Origin: Gonapodya sp. JEL0774
Taxonomy: Eukaryota; Monoblepharomycota; Monoblepharidomycetes; Monoblepharidales; Gonapodyaceae
DNA length: 64,000 nt
Direction: 5' to 3'
NCBI GenBank assembly: GCA_027604505.1
Contig: JADIIX010000069.1
Span: forward strand, 51,705-115,704
Position numbers and translations under genes: made by a program
Shown here: positions 11,501-21,859 of the stretch, one piece after another
Numbering within the stretch: position 1 is the stretch's first letter
How the letters are laid out: each line of letters opens with the position of its first letter
The notes under the pieces: generated by a model
Databases searched by the model: none
Told to the model about the DNA's origin: nothing
Seen by the model: the letters and a program-made list of their open reading frames with translations, nothing else

Positions 11501-12230
11501 TATAGCATTGAAAGCCTCATAGTCACTTTGCGGCCCATTCCTGATATGACAGATAGGTGAAGAGCTCCCCCGGCTCTGCACATGGTCCCATCCCTTGTCT
11601 GACTTTCGAATACAAAGTGCAACTCTGGACACTTGGTCCTCAATACGCACGTTTGTACACCGGAAACGACCGCGACACAATCCGCCAAGCAGGGTGTGCG
11701 GGTGAAACGATATTGTTTGACGAGGATGTATGGGGAACGGAGGACGCCGAGGACGACGGATTCAGGTGGAGGAGGAGGAAGAATTGGGAGATGGAGTGTG
11801 TAGCCCAGGCAAGTGGGCGAAAGTTATGGACTATGGACGGGTGCACAAGGGCCGGTGGGAGTGTTGACAGTGGGGTCAATGATGCGGCTGTAGTGATCGA
11901 GGAAGTCGTAGACTTCGGAGGGCCAGATACTGAGTTGCCGGTGGAAACCGTGAAAGCCGTGGAGAGTAACCGATTATTATCTTCAGATGCCTGCGAGACA
12001 TTATGAGTGTGCGTCGAGTTGAGTCCCAAGGCAGACATGGACTGCGATCGTTGCAGAAGTATGCCTGTGCTCCGAGCACTCGTCGCGATGCCCGAGCTGG
12101 AAATGGCATCCATGCCCCCCACATAGATATCCGCGCCAGTTTCTCGCTCGGTTGTTCCAACCGGCACTACTGATGCGGTCCCAATGCCCGCAACCGAGCC
12201 ATTCGCCACAACTGCGATTTGTTCTGCCAT
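8516..12230 (-). CDS. Large Ser/Pro-rich protein with C-terminal membrane domain
   Basis: Four exons on the minus strand, 12230-11661, 11602-11401, 11304-9685 and 9594-8516, give about 1156 residues with all phases closing. The N-terminal 190 residues are Ser/Thr-rich. A more ordered block follows with YEAFNAICRERFIGQPVDTL and PLVAWIPWTC, continuing over the next junction into ESDSFPAISQAWIFLL. Then come several hundred low-complexity Ser, Pro and Ala residues. After them lies FFDLDPIRAWIHTESDI and a pair of hydrophobic helices (RRRLLMILTCYLFILRVC, LFFLLLVATWCGVLYVV), followed by an acidic and Asn/Gly-rich tail. I do not recognise the family. The ordered blocks around long disorder suggest a membrane-tethered scaffold. 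The start is the first ATG of the first open exon; an upstream frame with RGRPRKWKV near 12430 could be a further exon. Confidence 0.6.
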
Positions 12231-13856
12231 CACGCTCGGTCTCACCACCACCTCCAAGTTGCGTTTCTGAAATTTTCAGAAGCGCGAGGGCGAGCGTCCG
12301 TCCCAGTGCTCCCAGGTTGCGTAGTTCGCCACGTTCGGTACCCGATTGGACCCGATCCCGACCGAACCGCCCCAGCCCGACTCTCTTTCGTAGTCGTTCT
12401 ACTGTTCCGTCGGGTTTCACTTTCCACTTCCTTGGGCGTCCCCGAGCTTTTTGAAGTTTGGCGCCAAGATTAGAGTGGGCCCACATTCGCATACGTTCAC
12501 ACATCCACTTCATTAATATATCATTATTTCACACGCATGCATGCCACGAAAACTAGTGATGCAGAGCCTTGTCTAAACTGGAGCGATTTCCGACGACGGG
12601 CTCCAAAGTTCCTCGTATGATGTATTCGAGTACAGGCGGGATTTAGATCTTCAAGACGGGAGAACAAGCGAGGAGAACAAGCGAGCCAAGAACACCTCCA
12701 TGCAGAGGTTCTCCACTTGTGCCCTAATGGGCGGTGGCAATTCTGTTTTAAGTCGGCAGCTTGACTCTCAGCCATTCAAATTTTGAAAACGCCACTTTCG
12801 GACTCCCATATCCCTAACAAATGCGATTTTGCTTAGTTTTTAGTATGGGCTGTCCTCGAACGTCACGGCGACCGTTGGGACGGAGGTGATCTCCCAATAG
12901 CAGAAGAGCCATACTATCCAGGAGCTGCTTTGTTTAAGGGATCCCCGGTGCGTTAACGCAGACTTGCGAGCAATGTTCAGCTTCCCATGGTTAGCATGAC
13001 AACTCCATTGTGGCTGTCTGTCGTGGTGAACATGTGTTCCACAGGTGGGCGACATTCACATGTCGGTGTATTTCACAAGTCCGGAGTAAATCATATGTCA
13101 CTTTCGCCATCATACCGATTAAGATCCGTGTTGTTTATATTTGGTTATGTACATGGCTCTTGTTTGTCTCCCAGCGTGAGCAAACTCAAAAATACATATA
13201 GCCTAAACTCATGTGGTTCAGAGCTTCCATGAGTGTTCGAAGCCAGATACTCCCAACCGATTAGAGTCCGTTGGGATAGGAAGAAACGAGCTTCTCCATC
13301 CGGGATCGTTGGTGCCATCATTCTGAGCTGAGATTATCAGGGCCGTGGGATCGGTTTTGGATCACTCCTCCACCTGACCCTGACCGAACAACGTGCTGAG
13401 ATAAGAAGACGATGACGGCAAATATTGAGATATTCGGGACGTTAGGTTTTCGGCCAAAATGATATGATGCTTCTGAATTCTGAGAGTGAAGTGGCGTTTG
13501 TGGTAGCGGGTGATTTTCTGATTTCATGGTGAGCTTGATAAAGAGTGCGACCTATATGAAAGGACAGGATGGTCGGTGTATTGCAAAACGTGTTAGGGCA
13601 ATCGTGAAAGGAAAGAGCTTCCACAACAGCCACCAGCGCCTACAAGAATGTTCATACTACAGAAACCCACGGAGCAAAGTTTGAAATTTATGTAGCTTCA
13701 AATCAATTAGTGTGGACCTGTCGAGTCCTGTCAGCATAAACATTCGCCATTTCCAGCCAAACCCTGGGACGTCCCTAATTCGGCACCGTGCTGTAAGTCG
13801 TCTCCCAAGAACCAAGTTCTCCACCAATACGCATCAGCGACCAGTGAAACTCGGAA
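12231..13856. other. Intergenic region, divergent promoters
   Basis: About 1.6 kb separates the minus-strand Ser/Pro-rich gene from the plus-strand Zn2Cys6 gene. A minus-strand frame at 12513-12259 encodes a basic AT-hook-like stretch (RGRPRKWKVK) and might be a 5' exon of the neighbour. Otherwise only short frames without motifs are present. Confidence 0.4.
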
Positions 13857-16800
13857 ATGAAGCGCAGACGGTCCTCGGACGATGACATCAGTGATGGAGA
13901 TGATGAGACGGCGGAAGGCGGCCGCGCAAAGAAGGATGGAGCTACTGGAACAAGGCAAAGGAGACCAAAGATCTCAAAAGGTGAGCCTACCACAGCCAGA
14001 CTCGAGGTAGAGGACAGTGCGTATCGATTCTCAAATAATTTTGCTGGAAATTGCTGCTGCTCTTGGTGCTCTCCAGCGTGCAATGCTGTGAGTTTTGTGA
14101 AACCACGCTGCCAAGTCGTTGTTGAGGGGACTGTGGATGACCACTAAAAGGCCCTCTCGAAATCTATATAGTGCAAAGATAAACATGATCGCTGCGATGG
14201 CGCTGACCCCGTATGTACGAATTGCAGGAAGCGGGGTTCCGACTGTTCATACGGTGAGTCTTCCCCACCGCTCATGGACAGTAGTGGACCTCCAGAGGCC
14301 TTGGGTTACTGGTGCTTTCCAAATCCATATTGCTTTTCACTTTTCCTGTGTACCACTCCTTATTCCACCTTCACTTTCGCAGAACGAGCTCGACACCAAC
14401 CAGGCCCGCAACGTGGATGGCTTGGCAATTTGAAGAATCGCATCGTGTCACTCGAATCACTTCTCGTAGACCGTAAGCGTGCTGAGGGAGGACGAGGCTC
14501 GTCTTCGGTTGCCCCTCCCGGGGTCTCGGTGCAAGGAGACGATGACGGAGCAGAAATCCAACAGCACGAAGGACCCACCAAGAAGGAAAGGGAAAAGCTT
14601 AGAACTGTCTTGGATGAAGCGCTGACGAGACTCGAAGGACTGATTGCGGATTTGGGTGCGGAGAAGAACGGAAAGATGAGCGGCCGGAGGGGATCAGACA
14701 TTTTGGACCCAGGGCAGGGCAGCGTAGATGTATCGCACCATTTTCCCACCCTTGAAGATGTCAAAAATGCTGTCTCTGGGCATCACATCCTTAACGACCA
14801 CCATGATACCGACGATTCAGTCACACCGGACCTTCTTGACCTCCTCAATCACGAAGACATCATGCAGCTGCAGGAGGCAGCCAACGCGCAGCAGATGCGA
14901 GATCCAACTTGGACATTAAGTGGTGGTGAGACAGTATCTGGAACTGGCACTTTGGACATGGGCATGAACCTCGGCTTGGACATGGCTGCGAACGGCAACC
15001 ACACCCTCGAGGACCTATTGTCGGCCTTCCAAGGCATTCAACCCCACGACTTCTTGAATCCTCGACAATACCAACATTTCCCCATGCTGCATCCGAACTT
15101 GCTCGAAAGTTCTGACGGCACGGGCAACGGGACGAGCACCCTAGACTCTGGGGACACGTCCGCTGTGATCAACTTTACCCGCCCAGTGGGCATTTTCGAT
15201 GACTGCGACCCACTGCCCTCGCAAGAAGTCATCAATGATCTCCTTGTGAGGTATTTTTCGCACATGTGGGAGTATCGTTTCGTCTATGTGGGGCATCCAA
15301 TGATGCACCGGCCTACGTGAGTACTTGCCAGCAGGCGGTAAAGTGGGGATCCAGTCCTGGAATGTCCTTCGATGTTGTCCTTGATATCGTCAGATTGAAT
15401 GCTTCCTCGTCACCAAACGTTTGTTGTGCTGCACTCTCCCAGCTTCCTTTCCACCATATCCTCTCAGAACCCTTTACTCCTCTATGCTATTCTCGCCTTC
15501 ACATCACCATATGCACCAGACGTTGAGTAAGTCCCTCCTTCATCTCGATTCATGCCCACATTGCTCAATGTCTTCCTCACTGCAACACTGTCTCCTTTAA
15601 CCGACACCCCACCGAATTGCTCCCACGGAATGAATCGTACCGCCGCAGCCACCGAGCTCGAAAACAGTACGGTAGGACGTTTTTCTCTCGATGCAAGAAT
15701 CTTGTGTTCCCCATGCTCGGCGACCCGTCCGCTGGCGTGTGGCTCGTGCAAGCCTTGTTGATTATGGCGCAGTTCGCGAACTGTAACGAACGGTGGGTTG
15801 TGTATCGCACGCTGTGATATGATCGGGCGGTATGAAGTGGAGCGGAGGAGCTGGGGGGTGTTGCTCGAGATCAAAGATTTGGAGTTGGTAATTTGACTGA
15901 TTTGAAACCGATCCTACTCGTTCAGATCCTTTGCCTACTCGCTATTGAGCCTCACTGTGAGCAAGACGCGAGAGCTAGGACTGTGCATCGACTCGGAAAT
16001 GGCATACAAGGGTGGGAAGCCACTAATTCAAACTCACAAGTGGATCGAAGCAGAGGAAAGGAGGAGGACTGGTGGGTTTGCCAGAGCTAAATAATCCGGA
16101 TACTTGCGTTTCTGTGATTTTGTTTCGTGTTCATTGTCTGTATATCTGTCTCCTGGTTCGTCCAGCCTGGGCCGTCTACGTCATCGACCGCATCGCGGCG
16201 GTTGGAAATTCCTGCTCCCCATTCCTCCTCGACCGCGAGTTCTCTTTGTCCCCACCGTGTACTGACGACTTGTGGGAGTCGAATCCGGAAGGGTTTGTTG
16301 CACTCAGGGGTTCCCCATCGTCGAGCACTTCGTCTGAAGAAAGTAGGGGGGACTCTTTGTTGGAGTTGTACATGGTGAGTTTGTGGAGTAGGTGATGAGT
16401 ATCTGTGTTGACTTTGAGAGACGTAAACGCTACCTCGTTTATCATCGCCAATCAGATCATTGGCAAGGCGCAATTGTTGAAGATGTGGCAGGACACCAAG
16501 AAGCTTCCTACCATTCTCATCGAATTCGAGGGTCCACTGGTGAGCTGGAGAAGATCGTAGCTAGAATTTGTTCTGCTGTACGTGCTCACCCCGATCTGCA
16601 CCCACGACAGGGCACGTGGCATGAAAACTTTCTCGCAGCCTTCCCCTCCGCGTCAGAATCCCCCTTCTCCCCAAGCTTTGATCCCGAAGTCGCCCGTGGA
16701 CTCCTCGTATATCACTTTGCCGGTGTTATCATCAATACTCCGTTTGACTACGTCTCGGCCCCGCCGTCGTGGGTGTCGAGCGACAATTTCCGCAAGGCAC

Positions 16801-17338
16801 TCTACCACTGGATATGCGTGAGGCAGATGGTGCAGAGGTTTCACGGGTGCGGTAAATGGCTTTCCTCGTTCGCACTGTTTTGTATTTTCCATTGTGCCCT
16901 CAGTGAGTCCGAGGTTTGTGGTTTTCAACTGAGAAGGGTTGTGGTAACAGGAGCGCATCTCTCAATCTTCCACTCCATGACTCTCGTGATTCAGTCTGTG
17001 TCGCAAATATTCGATGTGAGTATTTTACGGTTGAAAGAGCTCCCTTTTCACCAGCGGTACGCTTACAACGGGTTAACGTCGTGATAGGTGGTGGTGAGGT
17101 TGCCGCCGCCGACCTAGAAATCGTCATTAGCGAGTTGGAATATGTACGTGAACGCGCTTGAATTGACAGTGTTCTTTTACCTTAATGACTCTAATTAACT
17201 TCGTTTGCGCTTCCATACAATGACAATTCAAAATAGTACGGGGCATGGTGGGAGATTGGCTTCCAGTTGGCCAAGGAGCTCCGCAGGCAGAGAAACTCAG
17301 CTGTGAACAATGCTCGTCCACTGGGGAATGTTCTATAA
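13857..17338 (+). CDS. Zn(II)2Cys6 transcription factor with fungal-specific middle domain
   Basis: Fourteen exons with closing phases give about 756 residues: 13857-13980, 14077-14087, 14172-14253, 14383-15316, 15394-15418, 15468-15526, 15649-15792, 15926-16071, 16166-16374, 16456-16539, 16611-16851, 16951-17015, 17099-17143 and 17237-17338. After a basic, acidic-patched start, the binuclear zinc cluster reads ACNACKDKHDRC then DPVCTNCRKRGSDCSY, with six Cys in place. A short helix (LKNRIVSLESLL) follows the cluster, as is usual for dimerisation. The fungal-specific domain is recognisable from RYFSHMWEYRFVYVGHPMMH, LLLYAILAFTSPYAPDV, WLVQALLIMAQFANCNER, LGLCIDSEM and EAEERRRTAWAVYVIDR. It should be a nuclear DNA-binding regulator; its target pathway cannot be read from sequence. 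The acceptor at 17098 is the weakest junction. Confidence 0.85.
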
Positions 17339-17754
17339 CGTTGGTTTTCCATTTGGTGTATCACACGACAGTCAGCATTTGATAGTCCAGGGAGTTCGTT
17401 TGGAACCGGTGTGGCGAAAACCGAAAAACTGGAGTTCTGATAGCGCTTTAATTTTTTTTCACATTTGCATCAAATTGTCAAAGTGGCATCGTATATTATG
17501 GTAGATGTATCGGAATTGACGTCCACCAAGCACGATTGCCACAGCCGTTCGGTTGTGAGGGATGCGAAGTCTGCTGCCTCTGGCCATCTGGCCTTGACGA
17601 GACTTTTTTACAACCCCAATCTTACAAGAAGTCCAAATTCTATTTTCACTTTGCTTTTTGCTCGCTGGCGTCCGCGAGTAGAAGCTCTTCCCTCCAGGAG
17701 CTCGTCCATCTTCCCTTCCTCATCTCCTGCCGCTTTCACCTGAAAGAGTCCCAG
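17339..17754. other. Intergenic region
   Basis: About 416 bp separate two genes that read in the same direction. The stretch just before 17755 is CT-rich (for example CATCTTCCCTTCCTCATCTC at 17708), a common feature of fungal core promoters. No coding exon was recognised. Confidence 0.4.
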
Positions 17755-19103
17755 ATGTCGCTCGCTTCTCAGGTTTCCGTCCCGGACGTACAAGTCAATG
17801 GCGGTGAAAGCTCCTCGCAGCCGGGGGCATTGCCGTTGAACATGTGCTCGGGGTTGCCATCGTACGCCTACGCGGACGAAGACGGTGTTAATGAGGACTT
17901 ACTCTGTGGAATCTGCCTCCAGCCGTATGAGAACCCGGTCGTCGCGTGTCCGAACGGTCACTCATATTGCAAGAGTGGACTGGTGAAGAGTTGAGTGTGG
18001 AACGCCGGTGTGCTGCTGCTTCACCTTGGTTCACGGATGAATTCTGTCCTCGTCCCCTCAAGCAGTATCTAATCCATCCTGCTATGGAACCTGCCCTGAG
18101 TGCAGACACCCATTCGACAATCGCCGGTTGAGTCGTGTTGTACCTCTCGCTCGGATGTGCGGCAAACTCCCCGTCTTCTGCACGAATCGGAACTTGGGTT
18201 GCGCCACTACAATGCCTCGGGACTCCTTAGTTCTACATGTATCACGTCATTGCCGATTTCCGGAAGTCCCATGTCCGGATTGTGGAGAAAAGATACCAAA
18301 AAATGAGGTTTCCCGTCATCGGGAGGTGGAATGCGCGGGGGCGCTCGTTTCGTGCACCGTTGCTGGCTGTCAGCTGATACTGCGTAGGAAAGACTTGGAG
18401 GCTCACGTTGCAAGTTGTACAGGAGGTAGCGGTAGTGCCAGTACTGCGAGCCGGAAACGGTGAGTGCCGATCTGATGCTTTTGCGAAGATGGGACCACCA
18501 GCTTCGCATCCTCAGTTTATTGCAACTGTGTCCTTTCACACAGAAAACGGGAGTCTAGTACAGCATCGTTCGCTGTTGGATCCGAGGTGAGGGCCTTCAT
18601 TTCAGGTGTTTCCATGGTCCACCATGTTCTCAGTTCTCACATGCCTCAGATCGCAGCCAACACCTCTGTCGGTGAATGGCTCCTCGCGACTATTTTCCGT
18701 GTAAGTGGAAGAGATAAGTACGAGGTTGAAAGTGTTGGCGGAAGCACCAACAACAGCGGCCTTGCAAACAGGTTGGTGGTAGACTTTGGTGTTCTCAAAG
18801 AGAGCCCCACTAACACACATCGCAAGACGTTACACCGTCGCATCATCGTCCATCTTACCCATCGTATCGGCTCCCTCCACCTCTTTCGAAGTCGGATCTT
18901 CAGTCTTGGCCCTCTACCCTGGCGTCCAGCGCTTCTACCCTGCAACAGTGCTGACAGCACCTCAAGGTGCAGCAGATGCGGAGGTCTCATCGAGCAACTA
19001 CGAAGTTCATTTTTTGCGTGATGAGATGGATGAGAAGAGAACGGTCGTCGCGAAATATGTCGTGCGGGAGGTGGAACGGAGGTACAAGCTCAGAGCGAGG
19101 TAA
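17755..19103 (+). CDS. RING + TRAF-type zinc finger protein fused to SGF29-like tandem Tudor
   Basis: Exons are 17755-17974, 18063-18459, 18544-18586, 18650-18771 and 18827-19103, giving 352 residues; all phases close. The N-terminal half has a RING finger: CGICLQPYENPVVACPNGHS, YCK, then CPECRHPFDNRRLSRVV. TRAF-type zinc fingers follow (CGKLPVFCTNRNLGC, VPCPDCGEKIPKNEVSRHRE, CTVAGC, HVASC). After a basic linker the C-terminal half is an SGF29 Tudor module: VGSEIAANTSVGEWLLATIF, KYEVES, then RRYTVASSSILPIVSAP, VGSSVLALYPGVQRFYPATV. SGF29 reads H3K4me2/3 for SAGA; RING/TRAF proteins are usually E3 ligases. The two halves meet across one clean phase-2 intron (18460-18543) with no ATG or stop between them. 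Two separate genes cannot be excluded without transcript data. The acceptor near 18062 is a NAGNAG site. Confidence 0.75.
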
Positions 19104-20033
19104 GGACGAGGTGAGAATGGAAGTGGTGGGCATTGAGTCTGAAGGACTGAAAGAGTTTTGGAGAGAGAGATGTGTGTTTCTTCACAAAATCGACATTTTA
19201 CACAGCTTTTGGGGAACTGTAAACTAGCATTTCGTTGCATGTTACGAAATTTTCTCTGTGATTTTCAAATCGACATTACATAATAGAAATATTACATTGA
19301 CATTACAGAGAACTTATAATAATTACCTGTGATATTGGGTGTTCAGTTGATGGGAAGGCTCTGTAGGGTGGGTTACTTTTTCCAACCTTGAGAAATACAC
19401 CTGAGTCAGCCTTCCACACTAAGCCGCCACGCGATGCGGTAACCGTCGAGTCTCTTCCTCCGGGACGAGTGGCTCCGAGAACCGTGGCGCGTGTGCGTGG
19501 TTCTGGGTGGATTGAAAGCGCTGGCGAAGACGGAGTACAGTTAGCCAATTATGAGGAAACGTGAGGCGTCCTGTAAACCCGAGTGATGCGCTCGATTCCG
19601 ATGATCAGATCTCCGGAGAAAATTTAAGACAATGAAAAGGTGCGGTGACCCTGACTGCCGATATTTCTGAAACCCGGGACAGGACCTGAACAACAAGAGG
19701 ATGATGGACTTCCTCAAAAAGTAACAGTTTTTCCACTTTGGCACTATACCACTTGCCCGTATGACCTCACTTGTTAAGAAGTTCTCGTTCCGCAATCAGT
19801 AATGTTGGGGGGAGATTCCAACAGAGTGCTCATCTCCAACTCCTGTCTCTCGTGCACAAGTTCCGGAAGAATGATATATGTAATTACACAATGCAATATC
19901 ACTGCGTAGAAAGCGTGATTGGATCGTTGTACATTCGCAGGTTCGTGTCCCAACCACCAGCAGGCGCGAAAGAGCATCAATAAATTATTCAAAACTCAAC
20001 ACCACCAGTTTTCTCGGGGACCCGTGACGAGCC
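19104..20033. other. Intergenic region
   Basis: Roughly 930 bp without a gene I can support. It is AT-rich around 19200-19330, and the scattered short frames show no motifs or splice logic. It contains the upstream region of the uS9m gene. Confidence 0.4.
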
Positions 20034-21595
20034 ATGCGTCTTTTTTCCCCGGCTACTCGAGCGTGCAATCCTCGGCATCACGCAGCTTCTTGTCCAAGAC
20101 TGCTTCCCGTGTCTATGCTGCCTGTCAATCCCCCATCCTGCGCTGCCCGAGTTCTTCCCTGCATTCCTCTCGCACGCCAATACTCCTCCGAATCCCAGCA
20201 ACCCTCTCCTCCGCCACGATTGCGCAGTGTCCCGGTCGACCCGAACTCTCCGACCGTCTATGCAACTTACAGTAGTCGTCCGTTTCTTCCTCGTCTGACA
20301 ACGACATCAGACCCGTTCGGCTTCTCCGCAGATGGGCGTGAAGGCAGACCAACAGATATTGCCTATTTTACGGGAAATCCGTCGTACTACTCAGCGGTTC
20401 TTATACTGAACGACGCGATTCGAAAGTGCGGCTTGGATTTCAAAGATAAGACCCAATACGAAGGATCTGCTTTGCCCGTATGGATGAAAAAGGTTTGTAG
20501 TACAAGCTCAAGCCGGAGGGTCGCTCGAAAAGAATGTTTCGCAGATGCCTGTAAGGGAAAGGACTTGAGAGGACCGAAGCGCATCACTTTGATCCAACAC
20601 CTAACCGGCGCTATCTGTGTCATCTAGAGTTTTTATATTGATTTGGGTGATTGTGGAAGCCCTCCGGACAAGCAGTGTATTGCTGGCCGGATCTGTTGCT
20701 TACTCAAATATTGACGGACTTTCCGTCACCATTTCCAGGAGGAGATGCAAACTGAGCTAGACGCGCAGTTGAGCGCCGGAAAATACGAAGAGATTGTGCA
20801 CAAGCTCAGCATTTTGTATGCCAATCGAGGTAAGCCTCATTCGTCGGTGTTCAAACTCCTATTGGAAGGGCACCGAACTCTTTCAAATCCATAGACCGCG
20901 ACCCTCTCCGCCTCTCCGACGAGTTTTTTGCCTCGTATGTCCGCCCAGGTGCTCTGTTCCGTCCCAAGGCACCTGAACCCCCCGCAGCTGATGAGCACGG
21001 TCGTGTCTTCGCTCAAGGCTCTCGAAAAACATCGCGTGCCCGTGTTCTGCTTATTCCCGGTGACGGGGAAATGTATGTGAACGGTGTGAGATTCGGAGAT
21101 TACTTCAAGGACAGGATTGGTGGTTTGGACGGAGAGGTGTTGAAAGTTTTTGGAGTTGCAGGAGTGTTGGGTCAGTATAATGTATGGGCAGAGGCTCAGG
21201 GTGGAGGCCTAACTGGTGAGCATCCCATTTTCGACAATTGTAGGTGTTCTGAAATAACACCTAAATCTCTGCCAGGCCAACTGGGAGCCCTCCAACTCGC
21301 CATCGCGCGCGCGCTTATAGTCTTTGAACCATCTAAAGCGCTTGCACTTCAGGCTGGTAAGTTGGAGTCAGTGACTCAACCTTTGTTGTCACGCCGGAAT
21401 ATGCTCATCACCATGAACTCGCAGCTGGATACCTGACGCCGGATACACGGCAAGTGGAACGAAAGAAAACGAACCTGGCCAAGGCGAGGAAGAGGTACAC
21501 TTGGTGGGTTTGGTTCCTTGTTGACAAATTATAGTAAGGTGGCAATTCACTAATTCTTATCTTTCTTGTTGCGTTTGTCTAGGGTTAAGCGGTAG
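20034..21595 (+). CDS. MRPS9: Mitochondrial small-subunit ribosomal protein uS9m
   Basis: Six exons, 20034-20492, 20739-20829, 20895-21215, 21276-21356, 21425-21503 and 21583-21595, give 347 residues. The N-terminus is rich in Arg, Ser and Pro with no early acidic residues and ends near ARQYSSES, typical of a mitochondrial targeting peptide. The middle region (FTGNPSYYSAVLILNDAIRK) is the fungal mitochondrial extension. The C-terminal uS9 core is clear: GSRKTSRARVLLIPGDGEMY, VNGVRFGDYF, GQLGALQLAIARALIVFEP, and an end TPDTRQVERKKTNLAKARKR followed by YTWVKR. The terminal basic tail normally reaches the decoding site. The last exon is only 13 nt and supplies the final residues, as expected for this family. 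It acts in the mitochondrial ribosome. Confidence 0.93.
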
Positions 21596-21859
21596 ATTTA
21601 TGAGAGGAGAACCGAATGTAAAATTCGATTGTCGTTTGCCCCATTTTGGTAAAGATGATGGTGCGGCTAAACGGTGATCCCGCCTGACAGCTGGTCGCTC
21701 AGCGAGCTTCCCACCCCATCAAAGATATTGCTACTCGACCACGCATAAACCTTCTGGCGTCTGTTTCTCTGTTTCTGTTGAGTCTATTGCTCCCTGAGGT
21801 TCAAAGCCCTGCTCGCCTGTCCTCCTCGACACATACAATACTCCAGCTCATTCCCAGGA

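Noticed and set aside
12259-12513. AT-hook-like basic peptide (RGRPRKWKV) as a separate gene
   Set aside because: It is a short frame without clear start context or splice partners. It may be a 5' exon of the minus-strand neighbour but cannot be linked in frame.
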